Source of the DNA: Ahniella sp.
Lineage (GTDB): Bacteria; Pseudomonadota; Gammaproteobacteria; Xanthomonadales; Ahniellaceae
Reading direction: 5' to 3'
NCBI GenBank assembly: GCA_016712105.1
Contig: JADJRU010000024.1
Coordinates: forward strand, 1 to 58,751
DNA: 58,751 nucleotides
The notes beneath the pieces were generated by a model that had not been told where the DNA came from, ran no database searches, and saw only the letters and a program-made list of their open reading frames with translations. Shown here one piece after another: positions 18,945-28,069 of the stretch. Both the position numbers and the translations under genes were made by a program. The stretch's first letter is position 1. Each line of letters starts with the position of its first letter.

Positions 18945-19142
18945 ATGAGCATTCGCAAGAAAGTTATGTTCGCCTTGTTCGCCATCAGCGCCGGTATCGG
19001 TTCTGCCGTGTCGGCCACCAGCTCCGCGTGTATTGAATGCGACAGCGCCTTCTGGCGTTGTGGTGGCTACCAGAACGACAACTGCACCATGCGTTACGAA
19101 ATCTGCCTGCGCAGGAACGGCTGTCCGGGTCTGTACGAGTAA
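18945..19142 (+). CDS. Small exported six-cysteine peptide
   Basis: 65 aa. GAAGGAA lies five bases before the ATG. Residues 4-24 form a signal peptide (KKVMFALFAISAGIGSAVSA) with a good cleavage site after Ala24. The ~41-residue mature part has six cysteines (29, 32, 39, 47, 54, 60), starting ACIEC and ending NGCPGLYE, and would be compact if disulfide-bonded. No known family recognised. It is framed by two strong hairpins, so it probably has its own transcript, and the next gene encodes a CPAC redox protein that could act on it (inference). Confidence 0.78.
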   Translation: MSIRKKVMFALFAISAGIGSAVSATSSACIECDSAFWRCGGYQNDNCTMRYEICLRRNGCPGLYE

Positions 19143-19151
19143 GCCCTGTTG

Positions 19152-19186
19152 CCGGACCTCCGGATCGTCCGGAGGTTCGGCTTTTC
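19152..19186 (+). terminator. Strong rho-independent terminator
   Basis: A 13-bp stem (GCCGGACCTCCGG with CCGGAGGTTCGGC, one G-T wobble), a 5-base loop and TTTT directly after. It ends the small-peptide transcript 9 bases past its stop. Confidence 0.88.
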
Positions 19187-19202
19187 ACCCGGAGTACTCC
19201 TC

Positions 19203-19625
19203 ATGACCATCACTTTGCGCAGCGTGCTGCGCGACGGGCTCCTGTTGCTTGCCTTGACCGCGATCGCCGTGGTGCTGGGTACGGCAGCGGGCCGGTACTA
19301 CCAGAAATCCTCAACGCGGCCGGCAGTGGAGTCATTTGATCCGGCAGGGCTCACGTTCGATCCCGGTGCGACCCCCGTGATGATCGCCACCAGCACCTGC
19401 CCCGCATGTGCCTCGGCGCGTCAGTGGTTGATCGATCGGGATGTCACGGTCCGCGAACTGACGGTTGATCAGTCCGACGAAGCCAGGCGGATCGCCGGCA
19501 GCCTCGATGTCACGATCGTGCCGACCTTTCTGATTGGGGACACGCGTATCAATGGGTTCGTCGAGGCCGAACTTGAAGCACGACTGACGGTTTCCAGGCT
19601 GTCATCCAAGGCAGCCGATCACTGA
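19203..19625 (+). CDS. Membrane-anchored thioredoxin/glutaredoxin-fold protein (CPAC motif)
   Basis: 140 aa. An N-terminal membrane anchor or signal segment (~10-30, LRDGLLLLALTAIAVVLG) precedes a short thioredoxin-like domain. The redox motif is STCPACASARQW (Cys66, Cys69) and the cis-proline loop is VTIVPTFLIGD. The anchor suggests the domain faces the periplasm, where it could reduce or isomerise disulfides. GGAG precedes the ATG at 19203. It lies between a cysteine-rich exported peptide and a DUF4239 protein. The fold is clear; the direction of the redox reaction is not. Confidence 0.85.
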   Translation: MTITLRSVLRDGLLLLALTAIAVVLGTAAGRYYQKSSTRPAVESFDPAGLTFDPGATPVMIATSTCPACASARQWLIDRDVTVRELTVDQSDEARRIAGSLDVTIVPTFLIGDTRINGFVEAELEARLTVSRLSSKAADH

Positions 19626-19654
19626 TAATTGGCGGACTCTGAAAGGAATCCGCA

Positions 19655-20425
19655 ATGCTCTGGCTGATCAATGAAGGGCTGTTCGTCGTGCTCGCGCTGT
19701 GTGTGGCTTTGCTGGTGATCGAGTTTGGTTTTCGGCTCGGCCGGCGACAACACGCCAGTGCCAGCGAAGGACTCCGTTCGCATTTGGGGACCTTGCAGGG
19801 GGCAATACTGGGCCTGTTGGCGCTGCTGCTCGGATTCACGCTCTCGATGGCCGTGACCCGTTTCGAGGCTCGCAAGGCGCTCGTGGTCGAGGAAGCGAAT
19901 GCCATCGGCACCGCAGCCCTGCGGTCTGAATTCCTGCCGCCCGGCAACCACACGTCGGCCCGACAGTTGCTGGCTGATTACGCCCAGGCACGCCTGGACT
20001 ATTTTGCTGCAGGGGTCGATCCCGTTCGGGTTTCGGCTGCGCTGAGCACTACCCAGTCATTGCAGGATCAACTGTGGGCTATTGCGGTCGCGAATGCCGT
20101 GGCGGATCCACATTCGGTGCCCGCCACACAATTCAGTGCTTCCTTGAACGATCTGTTCGATCTCGACGAGCGGCGCCGTGCGGCACTCGAAAACCATGTG
20201 CCCGAGTTGGTGATCTGGCTGCTGATCGGCGTTACGTTTGTTGCCCTGGCAATGATTGCCTATGGATTGGCGATTGTTGATCGCCGCCGTCATGGTTCGA
20301 CCTACCTGTTCGCCTTGATGATCGTCCTGGTGCTGGCGACGATTCTCGATCTCGACCGACCGAGGCGAGGTTTGGTCCAGGTCGGGCAAGGCAGCATGGA
20401 GCGGGTTCTGCAGAGCTTGAACTGA
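19655..20425 (+). CDS. DUF4239-family membrane protein
   Basis: 256 aa. Two membrane helices near the N-terminus (~5-25 and ~48-68, GAILGLLALLLGFTLSMAV) and two near the C-terminus (~190-210, ~220-235) flank a soluble helical region of ~120 residues with RFEARKALVVEEANAIGTA and SRQLL-type helices. FTLSMAV.RF..R...V..EANAIGT is the signature of DUF4239 (bestrophin-like) proteins; function unknown. Good ribosome-binding site AAAGGA at 7-8 bases. It ends 25 bases from the end of the convergent ELWxxDGT gene. Confidence 0.9.
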   Translation: MLWLINEGLFVVLALCVALLVIEFGFRLGRRQHASASEGLRSHLGTLQGAILGLLALLLGFTLSMAVTRFEARKALVVEEANAIGTAALRSEFLPPGNHTSARQLLADYAQARLDYFAAGVDPVRVSAALSTTQSLQDQLWAIAVANAVADPHSVPATQFSASLNDLFDLDERRRAALENHVPELVIWLLIGVTFVALAMIAYGLAIVDRRRHGSTYLFALMIVLVLATILDLDRPRRGLVQVGQGSMERVLQSLN

Positions 20426-20449
20426 GGTCCGGCGCAAGCTCTGCGGGGG

Positions 20450-23172
20450 TCATTCGAAACTATCCCGGAATACGGCCGCCAGATCGGGCAAGGTGAGTTG
20501 CCAGAGTTCAATGCCGCTCTGGCTGTCGGTGGCGCGGAAATACACGTTTTCACCTTGGGCCACCAGTTCACTGGGCGCGCTGCCTAGTGTTCCAGGGCCC
20601 AGATCGGTGCCGGGTACGTTGATCACCTGGCCATTGAACAACACGCGAAGTTCTTCACCGTCCGAGGGTCCGGTGCGGACTGCCGTGAAGACCACCGCGC
20701 CCGATGCCGTCACCACGGCATCCATGATCGGACCCAGAAAAGTGGTTGCCGGATCATAGGCGCAGCTTGCCAAGTTGCCTTCGGCGCGGAACAGGCGGCA
20801 GCCCGGCTCTGTGCTGCTGGTGCCGGTGAAGTAGAGGGTATTCCCGGAAGCCACCAACAACGAGGTGCCGGTTAATCCGCTGCCGGACCCGACAAACAGA
20901 TCGGCAACCGGCCCGGTGCCTGCGACGCTGCCGTCGCTGACATAAAGTTCGGTGCCTAAGCTCGGCGAAGTCCCGACAAAATACAGACGGTTGCCAGCGC
21001 GGGTCATCAGCGTGATGGCCGCGCCGCCGGCGCCGGGATTGATGTCACTCAACCGGACCGTGCCTTGTGCCGTGCCGGTGCTGCGCCAGAGTTCCTGACC
21101 GAAGATGCCGTCGTTCGCAACGAACATGACCCGGTCATCAAGACTCACCATGTCGCGGATATCGGCGCCCGTGGCGCCTGCGCGCAAGTCGGTGACCAGG
21201 CTCAGCTGATTGTTGTTGTCGAGTCGCAACAATTCGACGCCGGCGTTGGTGGTGGTGGGGAGAATGCCGGTCACGAAGATCGAGTCGCCAAAACCGCCGA
21301 TCAAACGGAAGGTCGTGAAACATGAGTCACTCAGGCCAACGCCAGTCTGCACGGGCAGGGTGGTGACCGGAACCGTGCCGGCGTCTGTCCCGTCGCTTCG
21401 CCAAATCTGGCTGTTCCCGCCACCGACGGTCGCGATACCCAGAAAGTGCGGCACCCCGGCCCTCGTCACGACACATTCCGGGGCAAACGCCTCGGGGCGG
21501 ACGCTGCTGAGCGAGCTCGTCCCTGCGGCTGTGCCATTTGTCTGCAGAATGCCGTCGAAGGATCGGAGCCAGAGTTTCCCGAAGTGTTGCCCGGCTTGTA
21601 CGCCACTGGAGCTGCCGAGTGATGCGAGGGTGCCGGTCCCCGTGATCGGGAGGCTGTAGGTATTGGAGGTCTGGCCGGGCACGCTCGCCACGAACACCAG
21701 ATGATTGCCAATCTCGGCCAAGGGCGTCGGAAACGAATCACCGATGTCGGAGATCAGGTTACCCAATGCCAGCGTGCCGGCGGCTGTGCCATTGCTGAAG
21801 AAGGGTTCGCCCTGCGAGCCGATTCCGGACGGGTCGAAACCGAGCATGACGTTCTGTCCGCTGGTCGCAATCAGCGCGGTGATCTTCCCGCCCGTGCCGG
21901 CGATCGCGGAACCGGACACTTCCTGGGTATTGGCAGCCACGCCATCGGTGATCCAGAGTTGATCACCGGTCGTAAAGTACGCGCGCAGATTGTTCGCGCT
22001 GGTGCGCCCGAAGATGTTGTTCGACATCCCGTCGACCCCTGGCACCAGTTCCTTGAACAAGGCGGTGCCGGCAATCGTGCCGTCGCTGCTGAACAATTCT
22101 CGCCCGTTGTTGGCGGTCAGGCCGGCAAAAAACAGCCGGTTTCCGAGCGAGGTCATGGCCCGCGGCTCGATGTTCGTGGTGCCGAGGCTGATCGTGCCTG
22201 CGAGGGTGCCATCAGTGACACCCAGTGTTTCCAGGCCGCCGGCGCGTGACGTAAAAAAGACCCGGTTCAGAGCGATATTGATCGTCAGGTTGTTCAGCGT
22301 CGATGTCGTGCGGAGTTTGATGGTTCCCGCGGTTGTGCCATTCGTCGCGTACAGATCATCGCTGAATGTGCTGGAATCATCGACGATCGCATAAGCCAAC
22401 GACCCCAGTACCACCATGTCGGGCCGGACCGATCGGCTGGACGAAGCGTTGAAGCCGCCCACCGCAATGGCCGACACCGCCGCCGGATCGGCGCTGGTGT
22501 TGTAGCCCAGTTGATAGACCTCGCGGCCGAGGCCGGTGTCACCGCTGTAAAGCCGATCTGCAATGTGGCCATGAGCACGAACGAGCGCGGATCGCTCGAC
22601 GCGGTTCCCGGCGCCACATCGCGCTCGAGCGTCGGCACATTCGCACTGAGTCGCCACACTTCGCGACCTTCGCTGGCGCGCGTGGCGGCAAAAAACGTGC
22701 GCGTGACGCTGCCGCCACCGATCGAAAACGAGCGACGGACAAAACTGGCCGGGCTGGATCCGTCTGCGCCGGGGTTGATATCCGCCACCAAGGTCGGTGT
22801 CAGGCTGCCGGATTGAAGTCGCCACAACTCGAAGCCGTGCCGGCCGTCGTTGGCAGAGAAGTACAGGTTGCTGCCTTCCACGTACAGATTGTTCGGCGAA
22901 CTGGAACACTGGCCCGGACAGATGTCGGACAAGCGCACGGTGTTCAGTGCGCTGCCATCGCTGATCCAGAGTTCGGTGCCATGCAGCCGGTCGGTGGCGA
23001 CAAACGTGAGCCGGCCATCAAAGACGACCGCCTCGTTGCCCATCCCGCCGGTCAGGAACCCATTGGGCCCGGTGTTGAGATCGGCCATTTGCCGGACGAC
23101 CTGCGCCGGCACTGCGGTGGTTGCCAGAAGCAGCAAGAGCAACAGGAAGCGGATTCGAACCAAACGACACAT
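20450..23172 (-). pseudogene. Exported ELWxxDGT-repeat protein, frameshifted
   Basis: Start ATG at 23172 after GGAG; a signal peptide follows (VRIRFLLLLLLLATTAVPAQ). The protein is built of repeated HGTELWISDGS, GFELWRLQSG, GRELFSSDGT, GQELWRSTGT and GTELYVSDGS units spaced by ~45-50 residues, the ELWxxDGT repeat, probably a beta-propeller-like surface protein. The first frame leaves the pattern after ATLQIGF; the second picks up with YSGDTGLGREVYQLGY. Adding one base at the AAA at 22549-22551 (plus strand) joins them to 907 aa. It ends in AVFRDSFE, a tail shared with the neighbouring secreted protein. Confidence 0.85.
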
Positions 23173-23228
23173 CGGGATTCTCCAGTCGATGTATCGGGTA
23201 ACCCGGCTTGGCGGCGAAACCCGCCGAA

Positions 23229-25613
23229 TCAACTCCCGGCGGTGCAGGTCAGGCTGATGTCGTCCACCACGAAGTTGGATTTGCCGCTGCCCCCGGGATT
23301 CGTGTACTCGAATCGGATCGTGTGCGCGGCGCCGTTCGTGAATGCCGACAAGTCGATGGTCTGCAAGCCGTAGGCGGCTTCCGGACTGGATGGTTCATCG
23401 AGAGTTTGTAAGGTGGTTCCGTCCACCCGCACCACAAGTGTGGCCGTGAAGGGCGTGGAGACAAATCCCCGGCGCAGGAAGAAGTTCAGGAACCTCGGGC
23501 TGCCGGCCGGAATCACCACGGATTGCTGCAACGACGAGGTTTCGGCATTCGCGGTGCCACCGAACCATGCCCATGCGGTGCCGTTTCGGGGCAGCGCCGT
23601 GCCGGCGTCATCCGGGCAGGTGCCGTTCGTGCAGATGGCCGTACCAAAGCCTGTCGACGTCGACGCCCAGAAGGCGTTCGCACCGGTGCCTGGATCGGAC
23701 GCTTCCAGACCACTGTCACTGATCAACTGGACGGGTGAGCACGTTGGTGCCGGATCGCCCTCGAAACTGTCCCGGAACAACGGATCCACAACCGGTGTGC
23801 TGCCGTCTTGTGAACAGTCGGGCCAATGGCACGGCTTCGCCGAACTGTGGCCGGTCAGGGCCTGGAATTTCGGTGAGGTGGCCGGGTCCTGGAACGTGAA
23901 TTCCAATGTGCCCCAATAACCGAAAACGCTCCAACGGCCGCCATTGGAGAAATGCGTGAACTCATCACCATTGGCCTTCCAGTCGAGCAGATAGTCGCGG
24001 TACAGGCCGTTGATGCGGGGATGGCGGTTCGCGGCTTCGAAAATCGTCTCGCAGGTCGCATTGAACTGGAAGCCGCCCACGCCAACAAAATGCTGGCCGC
24101 CTTCATAGGCGATGTGCCGGATGCCTTCGGTCGGGAAATTGGTCGTCAGCATCGCCTTGCTTCCAGTCATGAACCCGCGGGCGCGAGCCATGGCGTTGGC
24201 TTCGACATGATCCAGGAACGTATCGACATTTGCGTAGACCGCAGGACTCGTGTCGGGGTTCACACCGCTGTCGGGCGTGCAGTATTCGGTGCCGAAATAC
24301 GGCGCACTGGCATAGGCATCGGTGCGACTGGCCACTGTGAACGCCTGACCTGTGACATTACGCGTCAGGATCTGGCGGCCCAGATCGGGATTGGCTGCCT
24401 GGGCGGCGATGACCCGCACCGTGCGGTCGCGCGCAGCGGTGCCCATCGCCGTGTCGAAACGGTCGAAGATCTGCACGGAACGGTCGCCCCAGCCTCGCAC
24501 CAAAGACTGAAAGCAAGGTCCTGAGGCAGGACCTTGGGAAAACGTGTTCGGGTCGCGTTCGCACGGAATGGCGTTGGCCGGGATCCCGTCGTTGAGACAA
24601 CCGGCGGCGAGGTCGGGAAAGCCGGGACAGAATGCCTGCCCGATTTCCGTGCCTTGCGAGAAGATGCCATTCCAGTTTTCGTTGCTGTATTCGATGAAGA
24701 TCTTGCGATCGGCGCGAAAGGAATCGCGCAAGGTCGTGGCCATGTGGTCGACCAAGGCATCGTTGGCCCGATGCGGCACGTTGATCCAGATGTCACTGCC
24801 GAGTCGGTTGCCGAGGTCGGCCAACACCACCAGCGGAACCCGATGCCAGAACGCGTCGGACACGGTCGGATAGTCGGCAATCGTGGTCACTTGCGAACTG
24901 TTCGTTTCCATCCAGTCCATGTAACGAAGGAGTCGATACGGCTCCATGTTCTTCAGGAACGTCGGATGGAACACTTGGGTTTCGGCAGTGTTGCCGGTCG
25001 TGAACAGGGTGCAGGTACCGCCTGCGCCACAAGGGTTTCCGGCATCACAGACACGCCGCTGATCATTGCTGCAGACGCCACCCGGCGGCAACACGCGCAT
25101 GTTGCGAGGATGGTTGCCCGGTGTGATCGATGTCAGTCGAAAGCCGATGTTGTTGCCGGTGCTGCTGGCGACATTGAAGACGATTTCGTTGGCGGTCTGG
25201 TTGACCACACTGGCGCCGAGCATCTGGATCGTTCCGGCGCCATCGAAGCGCAGGGTGTAATTGCCGGCAGGGAGCCGCCCGGGTGTTCCGCCGGCATGCA
25301 CGATCGTGGTCAGGATCTGGTTGGTCGCCAGACTGGTGGCATAACCGTCGGCATCGCGGCTGATCGTGACCGGGCAGGCATTCGGCGCGTTGCAGGCCGG
25401 ATTACTTCCGGCCTCGCGGCAATCGAAACAACCGTTGGCATTCCCCGGAATCCAGTCGCGCGACGCCTTCATCAGGTTGACGAACGGAAAGTCGTCGCTG
25501 AAATCGTTGACGCCCGTGATGTTCGTGCCCAGCGGCGCGTTGGGATCGGTGCCGGCGTGTGCCAGGGACGCCAGGGAGCAGAGCAGGATAATCAGGAATC
25601 GGGTGGGTTTCAT
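23229..25613 (-). CDS. Large exported protein with a glycosidase-like region and a C-terminal jelly-roll-like domain
   Basis: 794 aa; signal peptide ~1-20 (FLIILLCSLASLAHAG). Residues ~230-560 resemble secreted proteins annotated as cellulose-binding or glycoside-hydrolase-like: RYMDWMETNSSQ, IWINVPHRAND, KIFIEYSNENWNGIF and the later IAYEGGQHFVG. The NEN and YEGG glutamates look like a clan-A acid/base and nucleophile pair (inference). The pattern CSNDQRRVCDAG at ~190 is a Cys-rich insert. FRDSFEGD at ~625 ends the first part; a ~160-residue beta-rich domain follows (AWAWFGGT, FVVDDISLTC), probably binding carbohydrate or surface. Start chosen at the ATG that gives the signal peptide. Confidence 0.82.
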   Translation of the reverse strand: MKPTRFLIILLCSLASLAHAGTDPNAPLGTNITGVNDFSDDFPFVNLMKASRDWIPGNANGCFDCREAGSNPACNAPNACPVTISRDADGYATSLATNQILTTIVHAGGTPGRLPAGNYTLRFDGAGTIQMLGASVVNQTANEIVFNVASSTGNNIGFRLTSITPGNHPRNMRVLPPGGVCSNDQRRVCDAGNPCGAGGTCTLFTTGNTAETQVFHPTFLKNMEPYRLLRYMDWMETNSSQVTTIADYPTVSDAFWHRVPLVVLADLGNRLGSDIWINVPHRANDALVDHMATTLRDSFRADRKIFIEYSNENWNGIFSQGTEIGQAFCPGFPDLAAGCLNDGIPANAIPCERDPNTFSQGPASGPCFQSLVRGWGDRSVQIFDRFDTAMGTAARDRTVRVIAAQAANPDLGRQILTRNVTGQAFTVASRTDAYASAPYFGTEYCTPDSGVNPDTSPAVYANVDTFLDHVEANAMARARGFMTGSKAMLTTNFPTEGIRHIAYEGGQHFVGVGGFQFNATCETIFEAANRHPRINGLYRDYLLDWKANGDEFTHFSNGGRWSVFGYWGTLEFTFQDPATSPKFQALTGHSSAKPCHWPDCSQDGSTPVVDPLFRDSFEGDPAPTCSPVQLISDSGLEASDPGTGANAFWASTSTGFGTAICTNGTCPDDAGTALPRNGTAWAWFGGTANAETSSLQQSVVIPAGSPRFLNFFLRRGFVSTPFTATLVVRVDGTTLQTLDEPSSPEAAYGLQTIDLSAFTNGAAHTIRFEYTNPGGSGKSNFVVDDISLTCTAGS

Positions 25614-25683
25614 CGAACGTTCCTTGGGTGATCGATGACCAGAACACGGTTTGGTGGCGAACCCCGCCAAACGGGATCGGGTG

Positions 25684-26663
25684 TCAGTCGCTGCCCTCCC
25701 GTGCAGAAAGCCAGTCGCCGAAGGGCGACTTGCCATCCAGTGCCCGCCACGCGCCCTAACTCAGGATCGACGCCAGCAGAAGGATCGGCAGCAGCGTTCG
25801 ATCTGCGTACCAGGTGCCGAGGTTCAGCGTCAGCGGCGTGGCATCCGTCAGCAGGAACATGCCCGCAAAGACGGCGCCGGCCCAGGACCAGGCTTGCGAC
25901 AGGCCGGTCAGCGAAGCCGAAGTACAGGCACACGAACAACACCACGACAGCCGGCGCTGCGTGCCTCAAGACCGAGCGGTTGATCAGGTAACCGAGCAGG
26001 GCGCCAAAGCCGATGACCACGGCCGCATTCGTGCTCCACAGTGCAAAATGGCCCAGGTGTCGGATCGAACTGAGACTGCTGATCACTGATGCGTGCGGCA
26101 TTTCTCCAGTGGTGCCCAACCAGTGCGGTGCCAGCACACTGAGGTGGACCACCATGACCAAGGCGAGGCCGCAAAAAACGCCGAGAACCAGGTCGCGGCC
26201 CACCAGCGGATCACCGATCCGACCGAGCAACAGCCGGTTCCAGCCAACCAGCAACTGGGGCCACCGACGTCGTGCAATCGGTTCGAGTGCGATGTAGACC
26301 AGCCAATTAACCAAGGCGTAGACGGAAACCTGTGCGACCAGATTGACGATCAGCGCGAAGGATCTGCGCGAGCAGGGCGCAGGCCGCCAGGAACAGAGTC
26401 AACCGCATCGCGCCCTGACGATCAGCGCGGCCGAGGAGCGCCACCCGGCGATAACGCCCACCCAGCAACAGCCCCGGCATCAAGTGCGCACGGGAAACCT
26501 CGACATGACGCGGCACCGCAACAGCCGCCTGGTTGATGGCGGTATCGGCCGACGGAGCAGGGCTCGCCACCGGCGCTTCGGCCACGGCAGTGGCAATACC
26601 GCAGGCCGGGCAGAACCGGGCAGACTCCAGAATCGGCTCGGAACAGCTTGCGCAGAGGATCAT
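25684..26663 (-). pseudogene. Fossil of a zinc-ribbon Ser/Thr kinase membrane protein lacking its catalytic domain
   Basis: The N-terminus (from 26663) has a zinc ribbon CASCSEP...FCPACG, a linker and the kinase entry LMPGLLLGGRYRRVALLGR. Instead of the glycine loop it jumps, at ~26428, to ADRQGAMRLTLFLAACALL, the start of the membrane region that follows the kinase in this family. The rest, in other frames, reads VNWLVYIALEPIARRRWPQL, LVGWNRLLLGRIGDPLVGRD, several membrane helices and ends WLSAREGSD at 25684 after an in-frame TAG and further frameshifts. About 250-300 residues of kinase domain are gone. Family comparison is from memory of acidobacterial and xanthomonad kinases with this C-terminal membrane module. 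Confidence 0.7.
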
Positions 26664-26801
26664 TCGGCACTCCAATCAGCGTGGCCAAACATACCAGCCC
26701 GCCCTTTTCTTGCGCGATGCGGGTCGGTGTCGAAGCAAAGACCCCGTCGCTGAAAAGTGATCTGGAGCATTTGCACCAAACGAAGGGATCATTGTCCAAA
26801 G

Positions 26802-27482
26802 ATGTCCAAATCGTCGTCCAGGAAGACGCCATCAAAGGCGTTCGCCGATCCTCATCACCACACGTTGCGGGAGGAGTTTGCGAACGCCTTGACGCATGGT
26901 TTGGGTGTGGTTGCCGCCTTGTGTGGCAGCTCCGTGCTGATCACGCTTGCGGCCATGCAAGGTAATGCCTGGAAACTCGGCAGCGCGATCGTCTACGGGG
27001 TCACGTTGGTCTTGCTCTATGTTGCCTCGACGCTCTACCACGCCGTGCCCCATCCGGCGGCCAAGGCAAAGCTGAAAGTGTTTGATCACTGTGCGATCTA
27101 TCTGTTGATCGCCGGTACTTACACGCCCATCACGCTCGTCGGCTTGCGCGACAATGTCGGCTGGTGGCTGTTCTCGGCAATCTGGGTGCTGGCCATGGCG
27201 GGCGTGCTGTTCAAGCTGTACTTCACCGGGCGCTTCAAGACCTTGTCGACCCTGATTTATGTCGCGATGGGGTGGCTGGTGGTTCTGGCCATCAAGCCGG
27301 TTTTCGAAAATCTGGGGACCACGACCCTCATCTGGCTGTTTGTCGGCGGCGGGTTCTACACATTCGGGACGATTTTCTACCACCGCCCGAAGCTGAAGTT
27401 TGCGCACGCGATCTGGCACGTGTTCGTGTTGCTTGGCAGTGTCTCGCACTTTCTGGCGGTGATCCCCCTGCTGACGAACTGA
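26802..27482 (+). CDS. TrhA/hemolysin III (PAQR-like) membrane protein
   Basis: 226 aa from the ATG at 26802; upstream in-frame starts lack support. Seven membrane helices are visible. Family residues: REEFANALTHGLG at ~22, LLYVASTLYHAVPHPAAKAKL at ~68 with the S..H metal-site pattern, FDHCAIYLLIAGTYTPITL at ~91, and FAHAIWHVFVLLGSVSHF near the end with two further histidines. These histidines form the zinc site of PAQR-type proteins. Bacterial members affect membrane fluidity homeostasis (TrhA) and only rarely haemolysis. Monocistronic, ending at a bidirectional terminator. Confidence 0.93.
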   Translation: MSKSSSRKTPSKAFADPHHHTLREEFANALTHGLGVVAALCGSSVLITLAAMQGNAWKLGSAIVYGVTLVLLYVASTLYHAVPHPAAKAKLKVFDHCAIYLLIAGTYTPITLVGLRDNVGWWLFSAIWVLAMAGVLFKLYFTGRFKTLSTLIYVAMGWLVVLAIKPVFENLGTTTLIWLFVGGGFYTFGTIFYHRPKLKFAHAIWHVFVLLGSVSHFLAVIPLLTN

Positions 27483-27485
27483 GTG

Positions 27486-27516
27486 TGGATCGGGGTGGTT
27501 CGAACACACCGATCCA
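27486..27516. terminator. Bidirectional terminator between the TrhA gene and the CheY-like gene
   Basis: A 12-bp stem with one mismatch (TGGATCGGGGTG against CACACCGATCCA) and a 7-base loop lies between two convergent stops. Confidence 0.65.
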
Positions 27517-27524
27517 TTGCTGGT

Positions 27525-27983
27525 TCAGAGGGTTCCAAGCGTCGGATCGACGCGGTGAAGCAAGGCACGGATGTCGTCGATGCGGAAAGGTTTGGCCAGG
27601 AAATCATCGAAGCCTGCGTCCAGGAATCGGCGCCGATCCTGCGGTGTGGCATGGGCTGTGACGGCGACCACGATCGACCGCTGGCGACCGGATTGTTGTT
27701 CGACCTGACGAACGCCAACGAGCACACCAAATCCATCCACACGCGGCATCTCGATATCGGTGAGCACCAGCGGGAACGGGGTGCCCGCGAACTGCTCGAG
27801 GCCAGCAAGGCCGTCCTCGGCGCACGTCACCTCAAACCCGAAGGTCTCCAGCATTTCCTGCAGGACCAGGGTGTTGACCGGATTGTCTTCGCAAACGAGC
27901 AGTGCCATGTCCATACCCTGCATTGTCCATGCCATTGGGTTCTCAGGATGCACAAGTTCAACGAAATCAGCGTGCTGACACAC
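27525..27983 (-). CDS. Stand-alone response-regulator receiver (CheY-like) protein
   Basis: Up to 152 aa; the receiver domain starts at ALLVCEDNPVN, so the true start is probably the ATG at ~27914 (MDMALLV, ~129 aa) or one of the Mets just before it. The acidic pocket ED, the phospho-accepting Asp in LVLTDIEMPRVDGFGVL, the Thr in VAVTAHA and the Lys in DDFLAKPF are all present. It has no output domain, as in single-domain or hybrid-derived regulators. It follows the diguanylate cyclase gene but is separated from it by a terminator-like hairpin. Partner kinase unknown. Confidence 0.88.
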   Translation of the reverse strand: MCQHADFVELVHPENPMAWTMQGMDMALLVCEDNPVNTLVLQEMLETFGFEVTCAEDGLAGLEQFAGTPFPLVLTDIEMPRVDGFGVLVGVRQVEQQSGRQRSIVVAVTAHATPQDRRRFLDAGFDDFLAKPFRIDDIRALLHRVDPTLGTL

Positions 27984-28037
27984 TTCTCCACGACGGTTTC
28001 AGAAGGTTGTGGCTCGCTGCGAATCAAATCCTTGAAT

Positions 28038-28069
28038 GATTGGCGGGCGAGTCAGTGGGCCCGCCAATC
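28038..28069 (-). terminator. Terminator of the diguanylate cyclase gene
   Basis: GATTGGCGGGC (28038-28048) pairs perfectly over 11 bp with GCCCGCCAATC (28059-28069). It overlaps the stop codon of the GGDEF gene and is followed on the minus strand by a T-containing stretch. Confidence 0.65.

Noticed and set aside
24534..25631. 365-codon plus-strand frame opposite the large secreted protein
   Set aside because: No recognisable domains; the minus-strand frame has a signal peptide, ordered motifs and a proper end.
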